DNA of 64,000 nucleotides, from the NCBI RefSeq assembly GCF_003001955.1, contig NZ_PVNH01000004.1, forward strand, positions 248,001-312,000, in the 5' to 3' direction. Both the position numbers and the translations under genes were made by a program. This DNA is from Prauserella shujinwangii (GTDB lineage: Bacteria; Actinomycetota; Actinomycetes; Mycobacteriales; Pseudonocardiaceae). The notes under the pieces are model-generated. The model ran no database searches and was not told where the DNA came from. It worked only from the letters and a program-made list of their open reading frames with translations. Of the stretch, positions 44,101 to 53,065 are shown piece after piece (position 1 is the stretch's first letter; the number at the start of each line of letters is the position of its first letter).

Positions 44101-45026
44101 TCGGTCTCCTCCCGCTCGGCGACCAGCGACGACACGGCGTCGAGGTCGGCCGGGGTCTTCACGGGGACGGTCGCGGTGACCGTGCCCTTGAGCTCTCGTT
44201 TCACCAGCCCGGTGAGGGTTCCCGCCGGCGGCAGTTCGGCGGTGGTGGTGACGCCGGCCCCGGCCAGCCCGCGCATCGTCAGGTCCCACCGGACCGGGCT
44301 GGTCACCTGCCGGATCAGCCGCTCCAGGTAGTCGGCGCCGCTGCGCACCACCTCGCCGTCGGCGTTCGACAGCAGCGGCCGGACGGGGTCGGCGGGCGTG
44401 ATGCCCGCCGCGTGGGTCCGCAGGGCCTCCTCGGCGGGCGCCATGTAGCGCGTGTGGAACGCGCCAGCCACCTTCAGCGGGCGGACCTTGGTGCCCGCCA
44501 TCGGCTCGGCGAGGATGCGCTCGATCGCCGCGCTGGAGCCGGAGGCCACGATCTGGCCCGCGCCGTTGCGGTTGGCGGCGTCGAGCCCGTTGTCGGCGAG
44601 CCAGGCCACCACCTGGTCCGGGTCGCCGAGCATGACGGCGGCCATGCCGGTGGACTCGATGGCGCACGCCTTGGCCATCTCCGCGCCGCGCACCGCGGCG
44701 AGGGTGACGGCGTCGTCGGCGGAGAACACACCCGCGATGGCGGCGGCGGCGAGCTCGCCGACCGAGTGCCCGGCGACAGGCGCGTCCGCGGGCACGGTGC
44801 CCCGCAGGTGCTCGTACGCCAGGAGTGTGTTGGCGACGATCAGCGGCTGGGTGATCGCGGTGTCCTGGATCTCCTCCGCGGTGCCCTCGGTGCCGAGGCG
44901 GAGCAGGTCGAGGCCGCAGCCGTCGGACCACTGCCGGATCCGGTCACGGGCACCGTCGAGGTCGAGCCAGGGGGTGAGCATGCCAGGGGCCTGGGAGCCC
45001 TGTCCGGGACAGAGAAGCGCGATCAC
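44097..45026 (-). CDS. fabD: Malonyl-CoA:ACP transacylase
   Basis: 309 residues. It loads malonate from CoA to ACP. Start motif LLCPGQGSQAPGM, nucleophile Ser88 in GHSVGE, and His in GAFHTRYM. GTG 45026 has GGAG just upstream; the frame continues upstream for another ~490 codons, but that part lies across fasR and is an artefact. First gene of the FAS-II operon, directly downstream of its regulator gene. Confidence 0.96.
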   Translation of the reverse strand: MIALLCPGQGSQAPGMLTPWLDLDGARDRIRQWSDGCGLDLLRLGTEGTAEEIQDTAITQPLIVANTLLAYEHLRGTVPADAPVAGHSVGELAAAAIAGVFSADDAVTLAAVRGAEMAKACAIESTGMAAVMLGDPDQVVAWLADNGLDAANRNGAGQIVASGSSAAIERILAEPMAGTKVRPLKVAGAFHTRYMAPAEEALRTHAAGITPADPVRPLLSNADGEVVRSGADYLERLIRQVTSPVRWDLTMRGLAGAGVTTTAELPPAGTLTGLVKRELKGTVTATVPVKTPADLDAVSSLVAEREETE

Positions 45027-45171
45027 ACTCTCCAGGGAACACGGTCGGCGTGCGGGGAGGGGATGCCGCGTGGTCACCAAACCCGCGCCGTGACGTTGTG
45101 GGGCAGCTACAAAAGTGGCCGGGAGATGAACGTGACGTGCAGGAAAGAATTGTCGGGTTCGGGCACTTTCC

Positions 45172-45191
45172 GACGTGAAACGGGTCACGTC
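45172..45191. promoter_or_regulatory. Candidate operator upstream of fabD
   Basis: GACGTGA and TCACGTC are exact complements with a six-base spacer, about 150 bp upstream of the fabD start and between the fasR hairpin and the operon. A further GAACGTGACGTG lies at about 45129. FasR, an activator that binds the fabD promoter in Streptomyces, would be a natural ligand, but I cannot confirm the match to its known site. Confidence 0.4.
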
Positions 45192-45207
45192 CCGCGCTGT
45201 GCCGGCG

Positions 45208-45260
45208 GCAGTGAAGGCCACCTTCACTGCGCCCAACGCAGTGAAGGTGGCCTTCACTGC
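45208..45260. repeat. Long intergenic hairpin, GTGAAGG type
   Basis: Two perfectly complementary 23-bp arms (45208-45230, 45238-45260), identical to those at 16070. The loop GCCCAAC equals the loop at 58510. It lies 11 bases after the fasR stop on the minus strand, so it probably ends that transcript upstream of fabD. No T tract. Confidence 0.9.
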
Positions 45261-45271
45261 TGGGTCGTGCG

Positions 45272-46465
45272 TCACCACAGGCCGCGGGCGCGAGCCAGCC
45301 TGCCGACGGTCAGCGCGACGCGCAGCACGAGCGCGTCGCGGGGGTCGGCGGGATGGCGGCCGGTGAGCTCCGCGGCCTTGCGCAGGCGGTAGCGCACCGT
45401 GTTGGGGTGCACGAACAGGGTCCGCGCGCAGGTCTCCAGCACGCCGCCGCTCTCGAGGTACGTGTCGATGGTCTCCAGCAGCGCGGGACCCGCCTCCTCC
45501 AGCGGCCGGGCGATGCCCTCGATGAGCAGCCGTTCGGCCTCCGGGTCGCCGGCGAGCGCCCGTTCGGGCAGCAGGTCGGCCGAGCGGGCCGGCCGGGGCG
45601 CCGCGGGCCAGCCCACCACGGCGCGCAGGCCGGACAGTGCCTCCGCCGCGCTGTGGTGCGCCTCCGCGAGGGACGGCACGGTGGGCCCGGCGACGACGGG
45701 GCCCTCGGCGAACGCGATCGCGAGCGTGGGCAGGATGCCCTGGTCCTTCGCCGAGCCCTCGGTGGGTCCCGCGACCACGACGACCAGGCGGGATCCCTGC
45801 ACGCTGAGCAGCACGGGCCTGCCCGCGCGGGCCGCCCTGCTGCGGACCTCGAACACCACGGTGGGCGGGTCGTCCGACGGCGGGTTGCCGACGAGCACGG
45901 TGGCGTGCGCGGCCGGGTCCCAGCCGAGCGCGGCGGCGCGGGACAGCAACGACTCCTCGGCGTCGCCGCGCACGATGCCGTCGACGACCAGCGCCTCCAG
46001 CCGGGCGTCCCAGGCGCCCCTCGCCTCGGCGGCCGCGGCGTAGGAGCTGGCGGTGGCGAAGGCGACCTCCCGCCCGTAGCGCAGGATGCCCTCGGTCAGG
46101 GCGGCCCGTTCGCGCTCGTCGGCGGCGAATTCGGGCAGCTGCTCCTCGAACACCTCGATCGCGAGCCGGACCAGGCCGACGGCCTGCCGGAGGCTGATCC
46201 ACCGGGACAGCTCCTGCGGTGCGGAGCGGAAGGCCTCGGTGGTGAGCTTGAGTGCCTCCTTGGAGTCCCGCAACCAGCGCACGAAGCCCGCGGCCCCGCT
46301 CTGGGTGATCATCAGAACGCTGGCGCGCTGGTCGGCGGGGAGCCGGCCGAACCACGGCAGCTGCTCCTCCATGGCGGACACACTCGCCTTGGCGAGCCGC
46401 CCGGAGGCCCGCTCGAGCTCCCGCAGGGTCTTGGCGGACAGACCGTGCCGCTTGGTCGGTGACAT
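45272..46465 (-). CDS. fasR: PucR-family regulator of fatty-acid synthesis
   Basis: 397 residues. It resembles the Streptomyces FasR (SCO2386-type): a long helical N-terminus (SPTKRHGLSAKTLRELERAS, ITQSGAAGFVRWLRDS, QELSRWISLRQAVGLVRLAI), a GGDEF-like middle, and a C-terminal PucR HTH (YLESGGVLETCARTLFVHPN, TVRYRLRKAAELTGRHP). In Streptomyces it activates the fabD-fabH-acpP-fabF operon, which follows directly here. ATG 46465. Gene order aceE-fasR-fabD is conserved across actinobacteria. Confidence 0.92.
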   Translation of the reverse strand: MSPTKRHGLSAKTLRELERASGRLAKASVSAMEEQLPWFGRLPADQRASVLMITQSGAAGFVRWLRDSKEALKLTTEAFRSAPQELSRWISLRQAVGLVRLAIEVFEEQLPEFAADERERAALTEGILRYGREVAFATASSYAAAAEARGAWDARLEALVVDGIVRGDAEESLLSRAAALGWDPAAHATVLVGNPPSDDPPTVVFEVRSRAARAGRPVLLSVQGSRLVVVVAGPTEGSAKDQGILPTLAIAFAEGPVVAGPTVPSLAEAHHSAAEALSGLRAVVGWPAAPRPARSADLLPERALAGDPEAERLLIEGIARPLEEAGPALLETIDTYLESGGVLETCARTLFVHPNTVRYRLRKAAELTGRHPADPRDALVLRVALTVGRLARARGLW

Positions 46466-46503
46466 CGTGCCGCGATCCTACGTCGCGGCCGACCCCGCAC
46501 ATA

Positions 46504-46550
46504 CGAGACCGCCCGACGCGCTGCGGTTCTCGCTGCGTCGGGCGGTCTCG
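46504..46550. terminator. Perfect 16-bp hairpin in the fasR leader
   Basis: CGAGACCGCCCGACGC (46504-46519) and its exact complement (46535-46550) around a 15-base loop, 39 bp upstream of the fasR ATG on the minus strand. It may end leftover aceE transcription or act as an attenuator in the fasR leader. It has different arm words from the 3' hairpin family. Confidence 0.55.
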
Positions 46551-46655
46551 TCTCCCCGGTCCCCACCGGTGATTCCACTATGGACCTAGTCGATCATCGG
46601 ACGCCAGGCATCTCACCCGTTCGTGGTTCACTCGAACCGGCGGGAAACCACGGAT

Positions 46656-46708
46656 GTCATGAGTGGCTCGTTACTGAGGAAAAGTGCCAGTAACGAGCCA
46701 CTCACGAC
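46656..46708. repeat. Long intergenic hairpin, GTCATGAGTGGC type
   Basis: Arms of 21 bp (46656-46676, 46688-46708) match at 20 positions. The first 17 bases equal those of the hairpin at 28431. It lies nine bases after the aceE stop on the minus strand. No T tract. Confidence 0.9.
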
Positions 46709-46717
46709 CCTCGGGGC

Positions 46718-49540
46718 TCAGGCGGAGCCGGGGTCGGAGGTCTGCGGGGCGGCGGCGCCGACGTCGTCGATGCGGTACCTCCGCGCTGCCTCGACCACCT
46801 TCGCCCGGTCCACCTCGCCGCGCCGGGCCAGCATCGTCAGCACGGCGACCGTGATCGACTCGGCGTCGACCAGGAAGTACCGGCGTGCGGCCGGGCGGGT
46901 GTCGGAGAAGCCGAACCCGTCGGTGCCGAGCGTCATCATGTCGTTCGGCACCCAGGGGCGGATCAGGTCCGGCACTGCCCGCATCCAGTCGGACACCGCG
47001 ACGACCGGGCCCTCGGTGCCGCGCAGCGCCTGCGTGACGTACGGCACGCGCGGGGTGTCGTCCGGGTACAGGAAGTTGTCCCGGTCGACCTCGACGGCCT
47101 CCCGCCGCAGCTCCGTCCACGACGTCGCCGACCACACGTCTGCCCGCACGCCCCACTCCTCGGCGAGCATGGTCTGCGCGCGCAGCGCCTCCGGCATCGT
47201 CACGCCGGACACCAGGATCTGCGCCTTCGGGCCGCGCTGGTCGCCGCCCTCGGGCGCGGTCTGGTACCGGTACAGGCCCTTCAGCAGCCCCTCGACGTCG
47301 AGGTCGGCGGGCTCGGGCGGCTGCTGGTACGGCTCGTTGTAGATGGTGATGTAGTAGAAGATGTTCTCCCCGTTGCCGTCCGGGCCGCCCTCGCCGTACA
47401 TGCGGCGCAGGCCGTCCCGGACGATGTGCGCGATCTCGAACGACCACGCCGGGTCGTACGTCACCGTCGCCGGGTTGGTGGCCGACAGCAGGATCGAATG
47501 CCCGTCGGCGTGCTGCAGACCCTCACCGGTGAGCGTGGTGCGGCCCGCGGTGGCGCCGAGCACGAACCCGCGCGCCATCTGGTCGGCCGCCGCGTACAGC
47601 CCGTCGCCGGTGCGCTGGAACCCGAACATCGAGTAGAAGATGTAGATCGGGATCATCGGCTCGCCGTGCGTGGCGTACGACGTCCCGATCGCCGTGAACG
47701 AGGCGGTGGAGCCCGCCTCGTTGATGCCCTCGTGCAGCAGCTGGCCCTGCTCGGACTCTTTGTACGCCAGCATCAGCTGGGCGTCGACCGACGTGTAGGT
47801 CTGCCCGTGCGGGTTGTAGATCTTCGCCGTCGGGAACATCGAGTCGAGGCCGAAGGTGCGGGCCTCGTCCGGGATGATCGGCACGATCCGGTTGCCGATC
47901 TCGGCGTCCTTGGCCAGCTCGCGCACCAGCCGGACGAACGCCATCGTGGTGGCCACCTCCTGCTTGCCCGAGCCCTTGCGGATGGCCTCGTACACCTTGT
48001 CGCCGGGCAGCACCAGCGGCTTCGCCCTGGAGCGCCGCTCCGGTAGGAAGCCGCCGAGGGTCTTGCGGCGGCCGAGCATGTACTCGATCTCGGGCGATTC
48101 CATCCCCGGGTGGTAGTACGGCGGCAGCTTCGGGTCGCGCTCCAGCTCCTCGTCGCTGATCGGAATACGCTGCGCGTCCCGGAACAGCTTGAGGTCGTCG
48201 AGCGTGAGCTTCTTCATCTGGTGCGTGGCGTTGCGGCCCTCGAACGCGGGGCCGAGCCCGTAGCCCTTGATCGTGTGGGCCAGGATGACGGTCGGCTGCC
48301 CGTGGTGCTCCAGCGCGGCCTTGTACGCCGCGTAGACCTTGCGGTAGTCGTGCCCGCCGCGCTTGAGGTTCCAGATGTCGGCGTCGGACAGGTCCTTGAC
48401 CAGGTCCTTGGTCCTCGGGTCCCGGCCGAAGAAGTGCTCGCGGACGTAGGCGCCGTCGTTGGCCTTGTACGTCTGGAAGTCGCCGTCCGGCGTGGTGTTC
48501 ATCAGGTTGACCAGCGCGCCGTCGCGGTCGGCGTGCAGCAGGGCGTCCCACTCGCGGCCCCAGATCACCTTGATGACGTTCCAGCCCGCGCCGCGGAAGT
48601 ACGCCTCCAGCTCCTGGATGATCTTGCCGTTGCCGCGCACCGGGCCGTCGAGCCGCTGCAGGTTGCAGTTGATGACGAAGGTGAGGTTGTCCAGCCCCTC
48701 GCCGGAGGCCACGTGGATGAGCCCGCGCGACTCCGGCTCGTCCATCTCGCCGTCGCCGAGGAAGGCCCACACGTGCTGGTCGCTGGTGTCCTTGATGCCG
48801 CGGGAGTGCAGGTAGCGGTTGAACCGCGCCTGGTAGATGGCGTTCATCGGGCCGAGGCCCATGGACACCGTGGGGTACTCCCAGAAGTCCGGCATTAGCC
48901 TCGGGTGCGGGTACGACGGCAGGCCGCCGCCCGCGCCCGCGTGCGAGTGCTCCTGGCGGAACCCGTCGAGCTGGTCGCCGGTCAGCCTGCCCTCCAGGTA
49001 GGCCCGCGCGTAGATGCCGGGCGAGGCGTGGCCCTGGATGAAGATGTGGTCGCCGCCGCCCGAGTGGTCCTTGCCGCGGAAGAAGTGGTTGAAGCCCACC
49101 TCGTACAGTGCGGCCGACGACGCGTAGGTCGAGATGTGACCGCCGACGCCCACGCCGGGGCGCTGCGCGCGGTGCACCATCACCGCGGCGTTCCACCGGA
49201 TGTACGCGCGGTAGCGGCGCTCGATCTCCTCGTCACCCGGGAACCACGGCTCGTTCTCCGTGGGGATCGTGTTGACGTAGTCGGTCGCGGTGAGCGGCGG
49301 CACGCCTACGTTGCGTTCCCTGGCGCGTTCCAGCACCCTCAACATCAGGTACCGCGCGCGCTGCTGCCCGCCCCTGGCCAGTGCGGCGTCGAAGGAGTCC
49401 AGCCATTCGGCGGTCTCCTCGGGGTCGATGTCGGGCAGGTGCGCCGCCAGTCCGTCACGGATGACGCGGACACGCGCCGGTGCGCCCTGGCCGGCGCCAG
49501 TGTTGGTGCTGCGCCCGGCCTCGTCGTTCTGGGGGGCCAA
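46718..49540 (-). CDS. aceE: Pyruvate dehydrogenase E1, homodimeric type
   Basis: 940 residues. Decarboxylates pyruvate with thiamine diphosphate and passes the acetyl group to the E2 lipoyl domain. The ThDP motif runs from [13 protein letters not shown] to [13 protein letters not shown]. Also [40 protein letters not shown] and [17 protein letters not shown] start at 49540 with AGGAGATCCC directly upstream; this rare start is well supported. E2 and E3 are not nearby, as usual in actinobacteria, where AceE shares the oxoglutarate dehydrogenase complex. Confidence 0.97.
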   Translation of the reverse strand: MAPQNDEAGRSTNTGAGQGAPARVRVIRDGLAAHLPDIDPEETAEWLDSFDAALARGGQQRARYLMLRVLERARERNVGVPPLTATDYVNTIPTENEPWFPGDEEIERRYRAYIRWNAAVMVHRAQRPGVGVGGHISTYASSAALYEVGFNHFFRGKDHSGGGDHIFIQGHASPGIYARAYLEGRLTGDQLDGFRQEHSHAGAGGGLPSYPHPRLMPDFWEYPTVSMGLGPMNAIYQARFNRYLHSRGIKDTSDQHVWAFLGDGEMDEPESRGLIHVASGEGLDNLTFVINCNLQRLDGPVRGNGKIIQELEAYFRGAGWNVIKVIWGREWDALLHADRDGALVNLMNTTPDGDFQTYKANDGAYVREHFFGRDPRTKDLVKDLSDADIWNLKRGGHDYRKVYAAYKAALEHHGQPTVILAHTIKGYGLGPAFEGRNATHQMKKLTLDDLKLFRDAQRIPISDEELERDPKLPPYYHPGMESPEIEYMLGRRKTLGGFLPERRSRAKPLVLPGDKVYEAIRKGSGKQEVATTMAFVRLVRELAKDAEIGNRIVPIIPDEARTFGLDSMFPTAKIYNPHGQTYTSVDAQLMLAYKESEQGQLLHEGINEAGSTASFTAIGTSYATHGEPMIPIYIFYSMFGFQRTGDGLYAAADQMARGFVLGATAGRTTLTGEGLQHADGHSILLSATNPATVTYDPAWSFEIAHIVRDGLRRMYGEGGPDGNGENIFYYITIYNEPYQQPPEPADLDVEGLLKGLYRYQTAPEGGDQRGPKAQILVSGVTMPEALRAQTMLAEEWGVRADVWSATSWTELRREAVEVDRDNFLYPDDTPRVPYVTQALRGTEGPVVAVSDWMRAVPDLIRPWVPNDMMTLGTDGFGFSDTRPAARRYFLVDAESITVAVLTMLARRGEVDRAKVVEAARRYRIDDVGAAAPQTSDPGSA

Positions 49541-49884
49541 GGGATCTCCTCGCCGGTTGTTGCCGTTGTTGTGTGCTCGTCTGCCATCGTCGTCGCATTC
49601 GCGGCTCCCGTCACCGCTACTGGGCGGTAACGTTCGACCGCCCCGCCTGCGCCGCGTTTGGGCTGCTGACGCCCACGATGGGACCTCGTGTCTACCCTAG
49701 TTGAGTGGCGGCGGACAGGGTGCCGTGCTCCGGGTCGGGGGCGGCGACTTTCGGGCGATCCGGTGTGGACGGTTGCGCCGTGCGCCGCACCAGTGTTCGC
49801 TAAGCCCATCCGTGTACGAGTGTGCGGTGCGGGCGTGATCGGCGTCACGTACCGCGCCTGGCTGTAGTTGGAGGAGTGAAAGTC
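49541..49884. promoter_or_regulatory. Divergent control region of aceE and the DUF3052 gene
   Basis: 344 bp without a convincing gene. Short frames crossing it have no family sequence. On the minus strand, TAGGGTAGAC around 49691-49700 could be a -10 for aceE, giving a leader of roughly 140 nt. Toward the other side the composition becomes less GC-rich near 49790-49860. I see no clear riboswitch or operator. Both transcripts must start here. Confidence 0.6.
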
Positions 49885-50310
49885 GTGGTCGCCGCGGGAG
49901 ACGCTGACCAGAACAGCGTCGCCGAGAGGCTTGGGATCAAGCCGGACATGGTGGTCCAGGAGCTTGGCTGGGACGAGGACGTCGATGACGACTTCCGTGC
50001 CGCCATCGAGGAGCACGTCGGTGGCGAGCTGCTCGACGAGGACGCCGACGAGGTGATCGACGTCGTGCTGCTCTGGTGGCGCGACGGCGACGGCGACCTG
50101 GGTGACGCGCTGGTCGACGCGCGGGGACCGCTGGACGAGAACGGGGCGATCTGGGTCCTGACCCCGAAGACCGGGCAGCCCGGTCACGTCGAGCCGAGCG
50201 AGATCGCCGAGGCGGTGCCCACGGTGGGCCTTTCGCAGACCTCCAACATCAGCATCGGCTCCGGCTGGATGGGAACCCGGCTGGTGCCGAGGTCGAAATC
50301 ACGTCGCTGA
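49885..50310 (+). CDS. DUF3052 family protein
   Basis: 141 residues from GTG 49885, which sits about ten bases after GGAGGAG; an earlier in-frame GTG at 49876 is almost on top of that site. Conserved actinobacterial family: RLGIKPDMVVQELGWDEDVD, then DVVLLWWRDGDGDLGDALVD, WVLTPKTGQPGHVEPSEIAE and VGLSQTSNISIGSGW. No catalytic motif. The gene sits between aceE and ahpE as in Mycobacterium tuberculosis (Rv2239c), which suggests a shared role not yet known. Confidence 0.85.
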   Translation: MVAAGDADQNSVAERLGIKPDMVVQELGWDEDVDDDFRAAIEEHVGGELLDEDADEVIDVVLLWWRDGDGDLGDALVDARGPLDENGAIWVLTPKTGQPGHVEPSEIAEAVPTVGLSQTSNISIGSGWMGTRLVPRSKSRR

Positions 50311-50407
50311 CGTCCCCTCGGCCCGGTGGGACGGCCGTACCTCGCGATAGGGTTGCCCGGCACGGACTCATGTATCGGCGGGACGATCCAGCGGGAGGAA
50401 TAGCGCC

Positions 50408-50869
50408 ATGGCTGTCGAGGTCGGAACCGAGGCCCCGGACTTCACGCTCAAGGACTACAACAAGCAGGACGTCACGTTGTCCTCGTTCCGTGGGGAGAAG
50501 CCGGTCCTGCTGGTGTTCTACCCCTTCGCGTTCAGCGGGATCTGCCAGGGTGAGCTGTGCCAGCTGCGCGACGAGTTCGCCGACTACGAGAACGAGGGCG
50601 TGCAGGTGCTGGGTGTCTCCGTCGACACGCCGTTCTCCCTGAAGGCCTGGGCGGAGCAGCAGGGCTACCAGTTCCCGCTGCTGTCCGACTTCTGGCCGCA
50701 CGGCGAGGTCGCCAAGGCCTATGGTGTCTTCAACGAGACCGCCGGGCTCGCCCTCCGCGGCACGTTCCTCATCGACAAGGAGGGGATCGTGCGGTACGCC
50801 GAGGTCAACGAGCCCGGTCAGGCTCGTGACCAGCAGGCCTGGAAGAAGGCCGTCGCCCAGCTCGGCTGA
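50408..50869 (+). CDS. ahpE: AhpE-type peroxiredoxin
   Basis: 153 residues. Thioredoxin-fold peroxidase: LLVFYPFAFSGICQGELCQL with peroxidatic Cys46, then FPLLSDFWPHGEVAKAYGVF and the Arg-containing LRGTFLIDKEG. Mycobacterial AhpE has Asp where this protein has Cys51 (GELC), so a Cys-X4-Cys pair like that of BCP/PrxQ is present and may allow an intramolecular disulfide. ATG 50408 with GGAGG eight bases upstream. Reduces H2O2 and peroxynitrite; mycothiol or mycoredoxin is the likely reductant. Confidence 0.93.
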   Translation: MAVEVGTEAPDFTLKDYNKQDVTLSSFRGEKPVLLVFYPFAFSGICQGELCQLRDEFADYENEGVQVLGVSVDTPFSLKAWAEQQGYQFPLLSDFWPHGEVAKAYGVFNETAGLALRGTFLIDKEGIVRYAEVNEPGQARDQQAWKKAVAQLG

Positions 50870-50901
50870 CGCACCGGTGACGCCGCCCGGCGTCACCACC
50901 A

Positions 50902-50973
50902 GGGCGCATAGCTCAGCGGAAGAGCACCTGCCTTACAAGCAGGGGGTCGCAGGTTCGAACCCTGCTGCGCCCA
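50902..50973 (+). tRNA. tRNA-Val (anticodon TAC)
   Basis: Complete cloverleaf: acceptor GGGCGCA pairs with TGCGCCC, D-loop AGCTCAGCGGAAGAGC, anticodon stem-loop CTGCCTTACAAGCAG with TAC, T-arm GCAGGTTCGAACCCTGC. Discriminator A; the CCA end is not encoded. It reads GUA and, by wobble, other valine codons. Confidence 0.97.
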
Positions 50974-51011
50974 CCGTCCTCCGGTCACGACGACCGCTCA
51001 GGCGGTGTCTT

Positions 51012-51248
51012 GTGCCCGAACCCTTGGTCGTCATCGACGGCGGATACGCCCACCGCGACGACACGGCCATGGGGCCGCACCTGAGCGGCCGGCTCGGCGC
51101 GAAGCTCAGGGAAGCCGCGTCCGGGAGCCCGCTCAAGCAACCGGCGGACGAGGCGCGCAAGCCCGGTTCGCACTCCTGGCCGGTCACGGACACCAAGCGC
51201 GGGCAGCGGGTGCAGGACAGGCGCGGCGAGGCACTGACCCGCCGCTGA
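51012..51248 (+). CDS. Possible small protein after the tRNA
   Basis: 78 codons from GTG 51012 (PEPLVVIDGGYAHRDDTAMG...). I recognise no family. A longer version running back through the tRNA is certainly false. The codon usage is fairly typical, but there is no ribosome-binding site and no neighbour to support it. The stretch 50974-51513 otherwise holds only a terminator hairpin and GC-rich sequence. Confidence 0.25.
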   Translation: MPEPLVVIDGGYAHRDDTAMGPHLSGRLGAKLREAASGSPLKQPADEARKPGSHSWPVTDTKRGQRVQDRRGEALTRR

Positions 51249-51258
51249 ACCTCGCTCG

Positions 51259-51275
51259 GCCGCCCTGCGGGCGGC
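51259..51275 (+). terminator. GC-rich hairpin after tRNA-Val region
   Basis: GCCGCCC-TGC-GGGCGGC, seven perfect pairs with a three-base loop, followed by TTCGG. A compact intrinsic-type terminator without a long T run, about 290 nt after the tRNA. Confidence 0.5.
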
Positions 51276-51513
51276 TTCGGGATCGGGCCCGGAGGGGGCC
51301 GGCGCGCGCGGGGACGGCGAACTCGACGGTGTCCTGGCGGTGCGCGGCACCGGCCGGTACCACGTCCGCCATCCCGCCAGGCACCTCCTGGGCGGGTTGG
51401 TCCGGCCGCCGACTGTTCACCCGGCCTTTCCGGGCCGTCCTCGCGGTGGCGATGAAACGGGCCCATTCGGCACCTAGCGTCCCGTGGCGTTCCCCACCGA
51501 CGGAGGTTCCCGA

Positions 51514-52908
51514 ATGACGGACACCGCAGACCACGCCGACAGAACCGCACTCGCCCGCCGCGGCTTCCTCAAGGGCGGCATCGCCACCGCCGCCGCGCTC
51601 GCGGCGCTGGGCCCGCTGGAGGCGCTCGGCGCCCGCACGGCGGGTGCGGCGCCGCTGCACAAGCACCGGTCGTCGCCCGACTACGGCCCGCTGCGCCCCG
51701 TGCGGGACCACACGACCGGCCTCGCCCTGCTGGCGCTGCCCCGGGGCTTCGAGTACCTCAGCTACGGCTGGACCGGCGACGAGATGTCCGACGGCACCCC
51801 GACGCCCGGCGCCCACGACGGCATGGCCGCCTTCCGCCGCGCCGACGGCAAGGTGGCGATCGTCCGCAACCACGAGCTCGGCGGCTACTCGGGTGCCTTC
51901 ACCGAGCCCGCGTACAACCCGGCCGCCCGCGGTGGCACCACCACGCTCGTGTTCGACCCCGACCGGGGGGAGTTCACCGAGTCCTGGGCCAGCCTGTCCG
52001 GCACCATCCGCAACTGCGCGGGCGGGCCCACCCCGTGGGGCACCTGGCTGACGTGCGAGGAGACCACCGAGATCGGTCCGGACGGCACCCGGCACGGCTA
52101 CGTCTTCGAGGTGCCGTTCGACGGCAAGGGTGACCCGAACCCGCTGCGTGCCATGGGCCGGTTCAGCCACGAGGCCGTGGCCGTCGACCCGGGCACCGGC
52201 ATCGTCTACCTGACCGAGGACGCCACCCCTTCCGGGTTCTACCGGTTCCTGCCGCGCGAGCGGGGTGAGCTGGCCGCGGGCGGCGAGCTGCAGATGCTCG
52301 TGGTGGAGACCCCCGACGGCTCGTCGTACCGCACCTACACCGACGGGACCGGGGTGGAGTACCGCACCTCGTGGGTCACGGTGCCGAACCCGGACTACGC
52401 GCCCGGCGAGACGCGTCCCGCCGAGCAGGGTGCCGCGCTCGGCGCCGCCGTGTTCCGCAGGCTCGAGGGTGCGTGGTGGGGCAACCACCGTGTCTACATC
52501 GTCTCCACCAGCGGCGGCCCGAAGGGCCAGGGTCAGGTCTTCGAGTACGACCCGAAGCGCGAGCGCATGCGCGTGCTGTTCGCCTCGCCCGACGCCGCCG
52601 TGCTGAACAACCCCGACAACATCTGCGTCAGCCCGCGTGGCGGCATCGTGCTGTGCGAGGACGGCAGCGAAGGGGAGTACGTGCACGGTCTCACCACCGA
52701 CGGCGAGATCTTCCCGTTCGCGCTCAACCAGGTCGTCATCCCCGGCGGCGGGGTGCCGGGCAAGTCGGTCGCGCCCGGCGACTACTCCGGTTCCGAGTGG
52801 TGCGGGTCGACGTTCGAGCCGAAGAACGGCAACTGGCTGTTCGTCAACGCCCAGTCGCCCGGCATCACGTTCGCGATCACCGGCCCCTGGCGGCGCGGCT
52901 CCCTGTGA
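51514..52908 (+). CDS. Tat-exported PhoX-like phosphatase (DUF839)
   Basis: 464 residues. Twin-arginine signal (ARRGFLKGGIATAAALAAL, cut near AGAAP). The mature part has PhoX-family blocks: ALPRGFEYLSYGWTGDEM, VAIVRNHELGGYSGAF, CAGGPTPWGTWLTCEET, RFSHEAVAVDP, VYLTEDATPSGFYRF, LNNPDNICVSPRGGIVLCED and the Cys-containing EWCGSTFEP. PhoX enzymes are Ca/Fe-dependent alkaline phosphatases that free phosphate from organic esters. ATG 51514 has GGAGG nine bases upstream; the GTG at 51484 would hide the signal peptide. Confidence 0.9.
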   Translation: MTDTADHADRTALARRGFLKGGIATAAALAALGPLEALGARTAGAAPLHKHRSSPDYGPLRPVRDHTTGLALLALPRGFEYLSYGWTGDEMSDGTPTPGAHDGMAAFRRADGKVAIVRNHELGGYSGAFTEPAYNPAARGGTTTLVFDPDRGEFTESWASLSGTIRNCAGGPTPWGTWLTCEETTEIGPDGTRHGYVFEVPFDGKGDPNPLRAMGRFSHEAVAVDPGTGIVYLTEDATPSGFYRFLPRERGELAAGGELQMLVVETPDGSSYRTYTDGTGVEYRTSWVTVPNPDYAPGETRPAEQGAALGAAVFRRLEGAWWGNHRVYIVSTSGGPKGQGQVFEYDPKRERMRVLFASPDAAVLNNPDNICVSPRGGIVLCEDGSEGEYVHGLTTDGEIFPFALNQVVIPGGGVPGKSVAPGDYSGSEWCGSTFEPKNGNWLFVNAQSPGITFAITGPWRRGSL

Positions 52909-52912
52909 GTGC

Positions 52913-52978
52913 CTGGTCACCGTTCGTGAGTGCTGACCGTTGTTCTAACCACGTTCTTCACTCACGAACGGTGACCAG
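52913..52978. repeat. Long intergenic hairpin, perfect 20-bp arms
   Basis: Arms 52913-52932 and 52959-52978 (CTGGTCACCGTTCGTGAGTG and its complement) match fully around a 26-base loop containing ACCGTTGTTCTAACCACG. It lies four bases after the PhoX stop. The ACGTTCTTC-CTCACG part also occurs at 10641-10655, at the end of mtr, as a degenerate relative. No T tract. Confidence 0.9.
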
Positions 52979-53065
52979 CGCGGCACGGTCCCGTGTCGGG
53001 ATCGCCGTGGCCGCCGCCCCCGCTTATCCTCATCGCCGACGTTGCATCCGATCCCGAGGTTGGTC

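Noticed and set aside
50721-51011. Frame running through tRNA-Val (peptide with AHSSAEEHLPYKQ)
   Set aside because: This peptide is the translation of a tRNA gene and is a well-known false call.
50902-51513. tRNA-Val as an integration site for a mobile element
   Set aside because: No integrase, no repeat of the tRNA 3' end and no compositional shift were found downstream.
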